From Cyanobacteria bacterium SZAS LIN-3 (GTDB taxonomy: Bacteria > Cyanobacteriota > Vampirovibrionia > Obscuribacterales > Obscuribacteraceae): a stretch of DNA of 64,000 nucleotides. The stretch lies in assembly GCA_018266215.1 (NCBI GenBank), contig JAFEAV010000013.1, forward strand, positions 1-64,000, given 5' to 3'. Shown piece after piece: positions 37,501-46,091 of this stretch. Made by a program: the position numbers and the translations under genes. Position 1 is the first letter of the stretch. Every line of letters starts with the position of its first letter. The notes beneath the pieces were generated by a model, which saw nothing but the letters and a program-made list of their open reading frames with translations, was not told the origin of the DNA and ran no database searches.

Positions 37501-38523
37501 TTAAAAACTGGCCAGATAAGGCCTCAGTCCAAAGGGCAATTCGGCCAGAACCGGCTCCAGCAGCTCAAACTGGTTATCCAGGGCGGCTTTGATCACGGCC
37601 CTGTCGGCTTTGAGGTCTTCCGGCGCCAGACGGTTGCGCTGAATCGCCTTGTGCAGCGGCTTATGTAGCCTGTCGAGTTCTTCTTCCAGGCGGTAGAGAT
37701 CATGGATGCGCCCCAGTATCTGCTGTGCGCGCACCAGCTCCAGATTGGTCAGCCCAAAAAATTCGGAGAGCAGATAGCGCCAGCGCTTGATCGCCAGCCT
37801 CAATTCATGCAGTTCTTCCATGCCCTTGGTGTGCTCGCAGAGGAGCCTGCACTGGTGCTCGGCCTGCCCCAGAAACTGGCTCAGATGCACATATGCCGAC
37901 AGATCGGGCAGCATGTGCTGGTCTGATTCGGCGACGATTGTCGCCACCGAGCCTGCGGAGACGCCGTTTGTACCGCCGTTGCTGCCGCCGGCCGCTCCGC
38001 TCAAAAGGCCGTTGGTGCTGCGCATACTGGTCCTGGCCGCCGCTTCCAGAGTTTCTGATTTGGCCGCCAGATATTCGCGCAGCCGGCTGATCAATTTCGA
38101 CAAATTCAACTTGCCGATTTTCTTTTCGACCTCACGCTTGAGTTCTTGTCGCTCCTTGTAAAGCCTGCGCACAAGGATTTGATTTATATGCAGGTCGCGC
38201 GCCAGCGATAGATTGACATCGATATCGCGCAGGCCGCCCAGAAGCTTATTGAGCTTGCGCAGCTTTCGGCCGATGGACTTTTCAAAGCCGCCGTCGGGAT
38301 AGTCCGAATCTTCCCAACCATCGAGGGCGAGAATATCCCAGACGCTGTACCAGCGACGCAGAGCCACCCTGGCGTCGTGCACACGCTTTTCGGTGAGCTT
38401 CTTTTCCAGCTTGCCGATAAGTTTTTCCAGATCGGTAAAAACGAGCAGGGCCTGATTCTTCTCCAGCTCAAGGCAGCTGTAAGAAATGAGGTGTTCTGGA
38501 GCTCGTATATTGTGGCCAGGCAT
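37501..38523 (-). CDS. CHAD-domain protein
   Basis: 340 residues. The two alpha-helical halves of a CHAD domain are visible: VHDARVALRRWYSVWDIL and GGLRDIDVNLSLARDLH in the first, LHELRLAIKRWRYLLSEF in the second. The conserved His, Arg and Lys residues bind polyphosphate, and CHAD proteins locate to polyphosphate granules. No CYTH domain precedes it. A Ser/Gly-rich insert lies between the halves (around residues 168-200). Co-transcribed with the upstream GT4 (1-bp gap). Binding to polyphosphate is expected from the family, not shown here. Confidence 0.85.
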   Translation of the reverse strand: MPGHNIRAPEHLISYSCLELEKNQALLVFTDLEKLIGKLEKKLTEKRVHDARVALRRWYSVWDILALDGWEDSDYPDGGFEKSIGRKLRKLNKLLGGLRDIDVNLSLARDLHINQILVRRLYKERQELKREVEKKIGKLNLSKLISRLREYLAAKSETLEAAARTSMRSTNGLLSGAAGGSNGGTNGVSAGSVATIVAESDQHMLPDLSAYVHLSQFLGQAEHQCRLLCEHTKGMEELHELRLAIKRWRYLLSEFFGLTNLELVRAQQILGRIHDLYRLEEELDRLHKPLHKAIQRNRLAPEDLKADRAVIKAALDNQFELLEPVLAELPFGLRPYLASF

Positions 38524-38524
38524 A

Positions 38525-39865
38525 CTACTTTAGTATGTCATTGATCAGCTCAACCGAGCGCTTAATGATAAGTTGACCGCCGCCTCTTCGATACACGGCC
38601 CTTGCTCGCTCCGCCAGATTCGGCATGGTGACGGGCGTGTACTGCGGCAAATGATAGGGGGCTTGGAGGAAGCGTCTGATTGGTTCAGCGTTGTCCTGCC
38701 AGTGATACATTTTGGCAATTTTTTTCGAGCCCTGGCGCATAGCCTCTCTTGACTGGCCGTCCTTAACGACCTTTTTAATGGCCTCGGCCCAGGCCCCGGC
38801 GTCTTGATAAGGCAAAACCAGACCGGCACCATTTTGCTGAATCAGCTCGGCCAGGCCATCACCGGTGGTTGTCAAAATAGGCAGACCGCACCAGAAATAA
38901 TCGAGGATGCGGGTGCGGAATGAAAAGCGCGTCTCAGGCAGGTCGAAATGCGCTGAAACCGCCGCTGTGGCCTCAAGCAGATAGTTGACCCTCTGCTCGT
39001 AGGGCACCCAGCCGTCCAGGAAAAAAATGTTCTTGTCCAGCAGGCCGCTTTCCTGCGCCAGAGCCCGCGCTCTTTTCGTCATATCCATGACTTCGACCTT
39101 GGGATTTGGCGACTTCGTGCCCATGAAGACCAGCCGCAGATCGGGGATTTCGCCGATGCAGGCCTTGACGCCTTCAATTACCGAAAGCGGATCGAACCAG
39201 TCCCAGATGCCACCACCCCAGATAAGCACCGGATCTTCCGCTCCAATACCGGGGATTGCTCGCAGTCCGGCGCCGTCGCCGTGTTTTTGCGGTTCTTCCT
39301 GCGGCAGACCGTAAGGCACCACATCGATAAGTTTACGCAGTGAAGGATCGAATTCATACATTTCGGGTGTAACCCGGCCCTGGGCGCAGAATCTGCCGAT
39401 CCAGTAATCGCGCTGTCTTTCGGAGGCACAGACGGCCAGATCGCAGGCCAGCATGTGAGCTTCCAGCACCTTGTGCATCATGCGGTAACTGGCACTGGCC
39501 TGGGTGCGGTCGTTTTTGTATTGCACCAGGATAGAGAAGAGATATGGATCGTAAAGATCCAAAATTAGATATTTGCCCATTTGGCTCAAAAATGGAAAAG
39601 GCTTGAGCACATTAGATTGGATAAAGATTGTCTCGGCGTTTTCGGCCAGTTCTTTCAGGATGCGGCTGCCGCCGCCGCGGACAAGGCGCAAATTGGGCGG
39701 CATTTCGCCCTCCGGCGGCTCTCCGCCTTCTACCGGCGAAAAGACCACGGTGGCATAATCCCGGGCCAGAATTTTTCCCAGCTCAAGAGCGCGGATGGCC
39801 GGTCCGGCCATCTTTTTGGCGATGGGCTCCAGAGTTATGAGAAGAATCTTTGTTTTGCTATCCAC
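38525..39865 (-). CDS. Glycosyltransferase family 4-like protein
   Basis: 446 residues, GT-B fold. ILLITLEPIAKKMAGPAIRALELGKIL at the N-terminus, a middle segment DLYDPYLFSI, and in the C-terminal domain WGGGIWDWFDPLSVIEG and RFSFRTRILDYFWCGLPIL with the acceptor/donor Glu region replaced by this pattern. Similar proteins act in surface polysaccharide synthesis. A CHAD gene follows after 1 bp; a GT2 gene is divergent from it. Confidence 0.85.
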   Translation of the reverse strand: MDSKTKILLITLEPIAKKMAGPAIRALELGKILARDYATVVFSPVEGGEPPEGEMPPNLRLVRGGGSRILKELAENAETIFIQSNVLKPFPFLSQMGKYLILDLYDPYLFSILVQYKNDRTQASASYRMMHKVLEAHMLACDLAVCASERQRDYWIGRFCAQGRVTPEMYEFDPSLRKLIDVVPYGLPQEEPQKHGDGAGLRAIPGIGAEDPVLIWGGGIWDWFDPLSVIEGVKACIGEIPDLRLVFMGTKSPNPKVEVMDMTKRARALAQESGLLDKNIFFLDGWVPYEQRVNYLLEATAAVSAHFDLPETRFSFRTRILDYFWCGLPILTTTGDGLAELIQQNGAGLVLPYQDAGAWAEAIKKVVKDGQSREAMRQGSKKIAKMYHWQDNAEPIRRFLQAPYHLPQYTPVTMPNLAERARAVYRRGGGQLIIKRSVELINDILK

Positions 39866-39993
39866 GGCTTACTTCGCCTTGAGCGCCCATTATAGCCTTT
39901 TGCCTCTCCCGGGTAAGGCTGTGTCGTTTTGACGTACAATGATAAACTGCCCGCGGTTTGTGAGCCGGGCAAATGATTGAGTGGTAACTATAA

Positions 39994-41043
39994 GTGCAGG
40001 CGTGTCCGGGTGAAGATACAAAAGCTTCCGGTTTAGCTGTTGAAGGTCGGACCGATTTTGTTTCGATAGTCATCCCAAACTGGAACGGCAAACATTTTCT
40101 CAAGGATTGTTTGGATTCGCTGCTGACGCAGACATACAAAGATCTAGAGATAATTGTTGTCGATAACGGATCGAAAGACGGCTCGGTGGAATTTTTAGCC
40201 GAGTCCTATCCGCAGGTCAGAGTGCCGCGCTTCGAGAAGAACACCGGCTTCAGTGTTGCCGTCAATCGCGGCATCCGTGAGTCGCAGGGTGAGTATATTG
40301 CGCTGATCAATAACGACACCGTCGTTGATTCTCGCTGGGTGGAAGAACTCGTCAAAGCGATGAAGACGCATCCGGAAGTGGGCTCGGTCGGCTGTAAGAT
40401 GCTGGCCTATGACGACCACACCTTGCTCGATGGAGTCGGTGACGGATATAGACGGGGCGGGCTTCCTGGCCGCATCGGTCACAGAGAAAAGGACACCGGA
40501 CTCTTCGACACCGAACGTTACATTCTTGGCGCCTGTGGTGGCGCGGCCATGTACAGACGCTCGCTCTTTGTCGACATCGGTTTATTCGACGAAGACTACT
40601 TTGCCTATCTCGAAGACGTGGACATGGGTTTGCGGGCACAGAGCGCCGGCTATAAATGTCTCTACGTGCCCACGGCAAAAATCTACCATCTTGGTTGCGG
40701 CACCACCGGCAGTGGCTACAGTCCGCTGGTGGTGAGACTGTCTTCGCAAAACAATTTCAATACCATCATCAAAAATATTCCTGGTCCCCTGCTTGTGCGC
40801 TTCCTGCGGCATATTATTTTCTGGCAGGCTTATTATCTGGCCGTGGTTTGTGTGCGTGGCGGTCAGGTACCGGCCTGGTTTGAAGGCTTTGGTCGGGCTG
40901 TTTTGCTCTTGCCTAAGATGCTGGAGAAACGCAAAGCCATCAATAAAGCAAGGCGCGTACCGCTTTCTTATCTCGAAGACATCATCGTAGAATCCGAGCG
41001 TGACCTGGAAGCCGCCCGGGCCAGACTGCATAAGCAGGCCTAG
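39994..41043 (+). CDS. Glycosyltransferase family 2
   Basis: 349 residues, GT-A fold, rhamnosyltransferase-like. SIVIPNWNGKHFLKDCLDSLL, VVDNGSKDGSVEF and the NNDT metal site (in the DXD place) are present, with GGAAMYRRSLFVDIGLFDEDYFAYLEDVDMG as the acceptor/catalytic region. GTG start; a later start near residue 23 is possible. Divergent from the GT4 gene across 128 bp, so the two may share a surface glycan pathway. Confidence 0.88.
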   Translation: MQACPGEDTKASGLAVEGRTDFVSIVIPNWNGKHFLKDCLDSLLTQTYKDLEIIVVDNGSKDGSVEFLAESYPQVRVPRFEKNTGFSVAVNRGIRESQGEYIALINNDTVVDSRWVEELVKAMKTHPEVGSVGCKMLAYDDHTLLDGVGDGYRRGGLPGRIGHREKDTGLFDTERYILGACGGAAMYRRSLFVDIGLFDEDYFAYLEDVDMGLRAQSAGYKCLYVPTAKIYHLGCGTTGSGYSPLVVRLSSQNNFNTIIKNIPGPLLVRFLRHIIFWQAYYLAVVCVRGGQVPAWFEGFGRAVLLLPKMLEKRKAINKARRVPLSYLEDIIVESERDLEAARARLHKQA

Positions 41044-41049
41044 CCCTTG

Positions 41050-41829
41050 ATGCGCCTCCGACTGCCGTCAGTAATGATTGTGTCGGGATTGATTACTGCT
41101 GCCTTTCTTGCTTGCCATGCCCAGTCGCCTAAGCCGGTCCCGGTCAAGGCCAGTCCTCCCGGAAGTGTCTCCGCGCTTCATTTGAAGCAAACTCATTATT
41201 ACTGGGACGACACCGAGCTGTATCTTTCGAATGTTGGTCTGCGCTTAAATAACCTCGGCCGGATGGGCTTTTCGCTTGTCGCCGCCGCTCCTGACTGGGA
41301 CGTCACCGTTTTTCGCCAGGACGATAAGACTTGTGTGCGGCAGAGTCTTGATAGCTTCGCCAGAACCGGTCTGGTGTCCGATTTTCTTCTCAAGCGCAGT
41401 CCGCGCACCTTTGAACAGTCCGTCCTGGCCCGCCGCGACATCAAGTTTGGCAAATTTCCCGGTCGCCTTTACAGCAATGAACGCGAAATATTTGAGTTTC
41501 TGCCGCTTGCTCCTTATGCCGCGCCACCCTGCGAACGGATAATTTTCACCGTTTATAAGATCCCCACTAATCGCGGCATCCCGATGAAATGCATCAAGCT
41601 CTTGAGAGGTGTTGATGGCTTGACCGGCAGGGACAGGACCGGAGATCAGCGGGTTTACCTTGTTACCCGGCGCATCGAAATGGTCAACGTTTCGCCCGAA
41701 ATATTCCAGGCGCCAAAAGGTTATCTCGCGAGCAAATCGATCCAGGAAGTGATTCTCAGCAAAGAAAACCGCAGTGCGTCCGGTGACCTTGATGAGCTAT
41801 TTGAAGCACATCGATCCAAGCGGAAATAG
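41050..41829 (+). CDS. Secreted protein of unknown function
   Basis: 259 residues. N-terminal signal peptide (LRLPSVMIVSGLITAAFLAC), possibly a lipoprotein although the box AFLAC is not canonical. The mature part has YYWDDTELYLSNVGLRLNN and a long beta-rich region with two separated cysteines. I recognise no family. The ATG at 41050 is preferred over the TTG 3 bp upstream. It lies 6 bp after the GT2 gene. The stop lies in a 14-bp palindrome shared with the convergent regulator. Confidence 0.65.
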   Translation: MRLRLPSVMIVSGLITAAFLACHAQSPKPVPVKASPPGSVSALHLKQTHYYWDDTELYLSNVGLRLNNLGRMGFSLVAAAPDWDVTVFRQDDKTCVRQSLDSFARTGLVSDFLLKRSPRTFEQSVLARRDIKFGKFPGRLYSNEREIFEFLPLAPYAAPPCERIIFTVYKIPTNRGIPMKCIKLLRGVDGLTGRDRTGDQRVYLVTRRIEMVNVSPEIFQAPKGYLASKSIQEVILSKENRSASGDLDELFEAHRSKRK

Positions 41830-41833
41830 CCGG

Positions 41834-42466
41834 CTATTCGGCCAGGCCGGTGCTGGCCGGCAGGTGGTTGGCGGCTTCGTCGAGATCTTCGATGCTTTGA
41901 TTAAGCTGCGATATAGCTGATTTGAGCGGTGAATAAACGCGGCTGAATTTGCGATTGCTCAAGCTTTCCAGAGCGCTGCGCATCTGACTCAAGGCTTCCT
42001 GCGAGCGGTTGATGGCGCTTGTCAGAGCTACCTCGACCTGGTCGATGCGTCTTTTTTCGTCGCTGGAGCGGCAGCTCTGGCAGTAGCCGAGGATGTCAAA
42101 GCGACTGGTTGTATGGTCAAAGCCCTTGCGCTGTGCCACTGTCTTGCCGAAGCCGCGAATCAGCTCGTCATAAAATTCAATAGTCGTACCGCAGCCAAGA
42201 CAAATCAGATGGTCGTGGGCGGGTCCTTCCTCGGCAGCCTCGTAGCGCAGACCACGGTCCCCGGCTACGGTGATGACGTTGCCGTCGGCCTTTAGCCTGC
42301 TCAAAGTGCGGTAGACAGTAGAAAGGCTGACTTTCAGGCCGTGGCCCTTGGCCAGTTCAAAAACTTCCGGCGCCGTCAGGTGCTCACCCCGGGGGATGGC
42401 TTTGACTATTTCAACAATCGCCTCTTGATTGGATACCGGCGAATTTTTTGACTTGTTATCTTCCAT
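41834..42466 (-). CDS. Fur-family metalloregulator with coiled-coil C-terminal extension
   Basis: 210 residues from the ATG at 42466 (a GTG 27 bp upstream is also possible), against about 140 for Fur. The winged helix is LTAPEVFELAKGHGLKVSLSTVYRTLSRL. The dimer domain has HDHLICLGCG and GYCQSCRSS, two CxxC pairs that bind structural zinc. About 80 further residues (IDQVEVALTSAINRSQEAL and onward) form a predicted coiled coil not normal in Fur, Zur or PerR. Which metal or peroxide it senses cannot be told. Divergent from the pilus operon, so autoregulation and pilus control are both possible. Confidence 0.88.
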   Translation of the reverse strand: MEDNKSKNSPVSNQEAIVEIVKAIPRGEHLTAPEVFELAKGHGLKVSLSTVYRTLSRLKADGNVITVAGDRGLRYEAAEEGPAHDHLICLGCGTTIEFYDELIRGFGKTVAQRKGFDHTTSRFDILGYCQSCRSSDEKRRIDQVEVALTSAINRSQEALSQMRSALESLSNRKFSRVYSPLKSAISQLNQSIEDLDEAANHLPASTGLAE

Positions 42467-42768
42467 AAATGTCGCTGCTTGTCCTGCCTGCACGTTTCTG
42501 GCTGTCGCCCTATCCGAACCATATTAAAGGATAGAGGCCCATCCCCCTTTGCACAACTTAGTAAAGTGAACAAATTTATTGAGAATCTTCGCAATTTAAG
42601 GAAGCTAAAGCTCAATTTGAGACCCTGCTTGATTTGGTCTGGTTGTCAGGCGCTGCTTTCGTGGCAATGCGTTTGAGATTGCGCAGGTGTTGATACTTAT
42701 CAACCCCATCCCGCCTCTGAAACCCTGTCCCCACGGTTAACAGGCCCTGGCTTGTTAGAGACCGTTAA

Positions 42769-42797
42769 TTGACAGTCATTCTTATTAATGTTACCTT
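42769..42797 (+). promoter_or_regulatory. Putative promoter of the Tad pilus operon
   Basis: -35 TTGACA (42769-42774), 17-bp spacer, -10 TACCTT (42792-42797). The -35 is perfect and the -10 weak, which suits an activated or repressed promoter. It would give a leader of about 110 nt. Confidence 0.5.
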
Positions 42798-42818
42798 CTG
42801 CCCGTTGTTAATGAGAAT
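42778..42818 (+). promoter_or_regulatory. Inverted repeat with Fur-like half-sites over pilus promoter
   Basis: ATTCTTATTAA (42778-42788) and TTAATGAGAAT (42808-42818) are inverted with one mismatch in 11. AATGAGAAT matches the Fur half-site AATGATAAT in 8 of 9 positions. The left arm lies in the promoter spacer and the right arm downstream of the -10. Binding by the adjacent Fur-like protein is a hypothesis. Confidence 0.45.
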
Positions 42819-42916
42819 ATTTCGCAGCTTGTGACTTTTCTCATTGCGTTTGGTTGGCACGCTGATAAGCCCACTATTGGCTTTTACCAGGTAGTTTGTT
42901 TGCAAAGGAGATATTG

Positions 42917-43147
42917 ATGAAACGTAGAACTCGCAAAGGACAGAGTATGGTTGAGTACGGCATCGGCATCGGCTGCGTAGCCGCCGTTTGCATGCTCGTC
43001 ATGGGTGGTCTTGGTCACGCTTCCGCTGACATTGTTCGTCAGGTGCTGGTCAACATCAACGATCCCGATGACCAGTCCGCTGATCCCGGCACCGTCTTCA
43101 CCAACGGCGTCAAAGGCACATCCAATCAACCCTGGAACCTTCAATAA
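42917..43147 (+). CDS. Flp/Fap-type prepilin
   Basis: 76 residues. The prepilin processing site is KG-QSMVEYGIG, cleavage expected after Gly8 with Glu at +5 and Tyr at +6, followed by a hydrophobic helix (GIGIGCVAAVCMLVMGGLG). This is the Flp pilin layout; the C-terminal part is somewhat longer than in classic Flp. Start ATG with gcaaaggagatattg; an upstream in-frame TTG has no ribosome site. First gene of the Tad operon and probably the major pilin. Confidence 0.88.
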   Translation: MKRRTRKGQSMVEYGIGIGCVAAVCMLVMGGLGHASADIVRQVLVNINDPDDQSADPGTVFTNGVKGTSNQPWNLQ

Positions 43148-43171
43148 ACGCAAGGCCTGAAGGCATGCTGA

Positions 43172-43206
43172 GATGGGAGGATTTCCGCTGTTGAAATCCT
43201 CCCATC
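43172..43206 (+). promoter_or_regulatory. Strong hairpin between pilin and tadE
   Basis: Perfect 14-bp stem GATGGGAGGATTTC (43172-43185) and GAAATCCTCCCATC (43193-43206), 7-nt loop, no T-tract. It stands in the 75-bp gap after the pilin stop and would stabilise a short pilin mRNA or partly block read-through. The downstream arm and loop leave the tadE ribosome site (cagaggtgatgg) free. Confidence 0.75.
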
Positions 43207-43222
43207 GTCCCAGAGGTGATGG

Positions 43223-43813
43223 ATGACGGTAGTCAGTTCTAGACTGAGAGTAAGGCGCAGAGGAAAGGCTCAAGCAATGGTTGAGCTGGCCCTATCTGTG
43301 CCTTTTTTGATGTTGCTCTTCATCTCAATTTTGTTTTTCGGTCGCTATTTTTTGATGGCTCAGACTTTGCTCTATGCCGCTCAGGAAGGCGCCAAAATAG
43401 CGGCCCGCACCCCCAATCTCAGCGATCCTGATATTCGCACCCAGGTGCGCGGCTTCACCACCGGCGGTGGTCAGAGTAATGCGCAATCTTCAGTTTACGC
43501 TGCTCTCGCGGCGGCTAATCTGCTCTCCAGCGGCCGCACCGGTGACCTTCCACCCGGCGCTAAGGTGGCCATTCTGCCCTGGGACGGAGACGGCAGCGCC
43601 GCTGACAATTCCGTGCCTGCCGGCACTGTGCAGGTGCGCATCGACTATCCTTTTGCACTTCTGGCCAGTCCCTTTGGTACTTCCACAATCGCCAATCAAA
43701 ACGTCGGCATCGCCATGACCGCCGACGGCAGTGGCAGACCGGTGCAATTCGGCAGTTTTACGATTACAGAGCGGGCTACATCAGCCTGGGAAATTTATCA
43801 GAACCCAAACTAG
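43223..43813 (+). CDS. TadE-family pseudopilin
   Basis: 196 residues. N-terminal RRGKAQAMVELALSVPFLMLLFISILFFGRYF matches the TadE-like signature (Glu after the basic segment, then one transmembrane helix). The mature part is Gly/Ala-rich. Acts as a minor pseudopilin in Tad pilus assembly and needs the prepilin peptidase, which is not in this window. Confidence 0.82.
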   Translation: MTVVSSRLRVRRRGKAQAMVELALSVPFLMLLFISILFFGRYFLMAQTLLYAAQEGAKIAARTPNLSDPDIRTQVRGFTTGGGQSNAQSSVYAALAAANLLSSGRTGDLPPGAKVAILPWDGDGSAADNSVPAGTVQVRIDYPFALLASPFGTSTIANQNVGIAMTADGSGRPVQFGSFTITERATSAWEIYQNPN

Positions 43814-43822
43814 GAGACTGTT

Positions 43823-44800
43823 TTGAAAAGCATGGGCGCACCGACACTTTCCCCGTCAGTTGATTGGGATAAGCAAGCGAGAAATCTAAAGCCAAACAAG
43901 AAAGCGACAAATCCGCTTTTTCTTGTACTGGCGGTAGTCCTTCTGGTGCTTCTCGGATCAGCCGTTTACAGAGCCACAAACAGCGCTCCTGCTGAAGTCA
44001 TGGTCCCGGTCGTCACATCGGTGCGCGATGTTCCCCCCGGCGCCAAACTGGGCCTGATGAATCTCAAATTATTGAAAGTGCCCAAGCGCCTGGTCACACC
44101 GGATATGGTGACCTCGCTTTCTTACGCCGCCGGCAGTACCGCTCGTTCATATATAGCTCCAGGCGAGCCTATCGATCAGCGTCAATTGTTTGCCCACGAT
44201 ACCAGCCTGGCCTCCACGCTGGAGACCCACGAGCGGGCTATCACTTTGCAGATGCCCGAAGATTCGCTCATCGATCACTGTATAAATCCCGATGACCGTG
44301 TTGATGTCATCTGTATCAGCAACAATAAGGACGGCAAGAAATTCACCCGCACCATCGCCGTTGACGCCAGGGTCCTGATGTGTGTTCAGAAAGAACAGCT
44401 TCTGGCGCGTCGCGTCGGCAATTCCAATTCTAATATGATCACTCTGGCCGTGACGCCGGATCTCGCCGAGGCGATCAGCGAAGCAGCCGAGGTCGGCAAA
44501 ATCAGACTGGTATTGCGCAATCGTTTGACCCGCATTGAGCCAAGATTGAAAGGTGTCGGACCGGACGATCTTCTGCCGGCGTCAGCTTTTGCCGTAGAAA
44601 AGAGTGTGCAAGCCGCCGCGCCCAGCGCTGAATTGCCGGCTATACCCGCTCCGCCTCTGGTGATTAATCCAATTGATGCCGCTTCCTCCGCCGCTGATGC
44701 GGTCAGAGCGATGCCGGCGCCGACTCCCGGCCCAGTTGAGTGGGTAGTGGAAATGTTCAGCGGCAGCCACAAGGAGTCATATGCGGTATCGGGCAAATAG
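43823..44800 (+). CDS. cpaB: CpaB/RcpC-family pilus assembly protein
   Basis: 325 residues. One transmembrane helix (about 31-52), then a SAF domain (VVTSVRDVPPGAKLGLMNLKLLKVP) and the RcpC part (DSLIDHCINPDDRVDVICIS, GRVLMC-like VDARVLMCV). In Tad systems it gates or stabilises the outer-membrane channel, by family. TTG start supported by aggagactgtt; an ATG 9 bp later is the alternative. The end overlaps tadG by 20 bp. The C-terminus is Pro/Ala-rich. Confidence 0.85.
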   Translation: MKSMGAPTLSPSVDWDKQARNLKPNKKATNPLFLVLAVVLLVLLGSAVYRATNSAPAEVMVPVVTSVRDVPPGAKLGLMNLKLLKVPKRLVTPDMVTSLSYAAGSTARSYIAPGEPIDQRQLFAHDTSLASTLETHERAITLQMPEDSLIDHCINPDDRVDVICISNNKDGKKFTRTIAVDARVLMCVQKEQLLARRVGNSNSNMITLAVTPDLAEAISEAAEVGKIRLVLRNRLTRIEPRLKGVGPDDLLPASAFAVEKSVQAAAPSAELPAIPAPPLVINPIDAASSAADAVRAMPAPTPGPVEWVVEMFSGSHKESYAVSGK

Positions 44801-46091
44801 TAGACGTCCTCACGGATCTATAATGCCTTTCCTCGCCCTGAGCGTCATCTTGCTCATGGGCGCAGCCGGTATCGTCACCGATTTGATGCGCGACTTTCAG
44901 ACTGTTCGCGAGCTCAGATACGCCGCCCAGGCAACGGCACTCTATGCTGCCTCCTATTCTGCGGCCGCCACCGGTGCCTACAATCAATCGGCCGTGCAAA
45001 ATGCAATCACAACACCCGGCACCGCTCTCACCAATAGCGCCCAGATAGGGCCGACTCAAGTCTACAAGCAGGGCGCCGCCCCGGTTGTTTTTGAGGCAGC
45101 CGATGCCGCTTTTGTCTCCAATCCAGCAGATGCCGGCGAAACCTTTTTGAAACTGACCGCCAGAAGACAGGGGCCGACAAGTGTGGCCCAGTTCTTTTTG
45201 CCCCTGCTCTTCACCGGATTGAATACGGCGCTGCCGAAATCCATTCGCACCTTTGACACGACTCAATCAATTGAGGTTATTGGTCAGCCCGCCACCCGCA
45301 TCGGAGCCGGTCCTCCCGCTGCCCAGTCGGGCGTGTCTCGAAGCGATGATTTTTATGGATATGCGGCTCTGCCGATTGCCATCAGCTATCAACAATTTGC
45401 CGCCGCAGTCGGCGCGGCTCAGGGAGCCGCCAGCGTGACGCGCACTATTGATTTTGTCTCATCGGCAAATGCCGCTGTGCTTCCCGGTCATATACCCGCT
45501 GCCTTCGTCAATCTGGCTGCCACTGCCGGTAGTGTCAACTATCATGATGCCGCCCAGGGCGCTCTGGCCGTGGGGCAGCTGCAGGGCCTGCTTTCATATT
45601 TCGCCCTGGCCGGTCAATCCGCGGCTCTGGCCCCGGCCTGCATCGAAACCGGCTCGCCAATCAGCGCCTTTGATCCGGCTGATCCCGCCTTTACCTCCGG
45701 GCAGAACCAGACTAAGATCGCCGCCCTGGTCAACGCCCTTCCTGACCGTACCTACATACTGCCTGTGGTGGCCGGCAGTCAGCCTTTGCTGGCCACAGCC
45801 CAGGCCGTCAATGTGCGCAACACAGTTGTCGGCTTTGCCTATGCCCGCATAACCAAGCCCTCGGTGAGTGCTCAACCATTCAGCATCAATGTCACTTTTG
45901 TCGCTTCGCCGCCCCTGCGCAATGTCGCCAGCGCCGCCGGCCTTGCTACTCTGCCTCCCAATGCCGGTAATTTTTTGCCGGCTCCGGCCCTTGTTTTTCA
46001 GCCTCGTACTTTTGACGCCGCCTCCGGAGGAGTGACTTCTCGTTATCCGGGTGTGGCCATGGCCCCAGCTCTTTCGCCGAGGCCCAATTAA
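44781..46091 (+). CDS. TadG-like pilus protein
   Basis: 436 residues. The N-terminus RRPHGSIMPFLALSVILLMGAAGIVTDLMRDFQ is the TadG-type single transmembrane helix ending in VTDLMR, followed by a long extracytoplasmic domain rich in Ala, Gly and Asn without a visible von Willebrand metal site. Pseudopilin-like assembly role by family. Overlaps cpaB by 20 bp and is directly followed by tadZ, so all are coupled. Confidence 0.72.
   Translation: MRYRANSRRPHGSIMPFLALSVILLMGAAGIVTDLMRDFQTVRELRYAAQATALYAASYSAAATGAYNQSAVQNAITTPGTALTNSAQIGPTQVYKQGAAPVVFEAADAAFVSNPADAGETFLKLTARRQGPTSVAQFFLPLLFTGLNTALPKSIRTFDTTQSIEVIGQPATRIGAGPPAAQSGVSRSDDFYGYAALPIAISYQQFAAAVGAAQGAASVTRTIDFVSSANAAVLPGHIPAAFVNLAATAGSVNYHDAAQGALAVGQLQGLLSYFALAGQSAALAPACIETGSPISAFDPADPAFTSGQNQTKIAALVNALPDRTYILPVVAGSQPLLATAQAVNVRNTVVGFAYARITKPSVSAQPFSINVTFVASPPLRNVASAAGLATLPPNAGNFLPAPALVFQPRTFDAASGGVTSRYPGVAMAPALSPRPN

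Larger units (their letters stand above)
42467..42916. other. 450-bp divergent intergenic region between fur-like gene and pilin gene
   Basis: No gene is seen. The right part (42760-42916) holds the pilus promoter and inverted repeat. The left part, AT-rich around 42560-42620, presumably holds the promoter of the regulator but no good -35/-10 pair is evident. Confidence 0.6.

Noticed and set aside
42896..42916. Upstream TTG start for the pilin
   Set aside because: The ATG at 42917 has aaggag at good spacing and gives the short basic leader usual for Flp prepilins.
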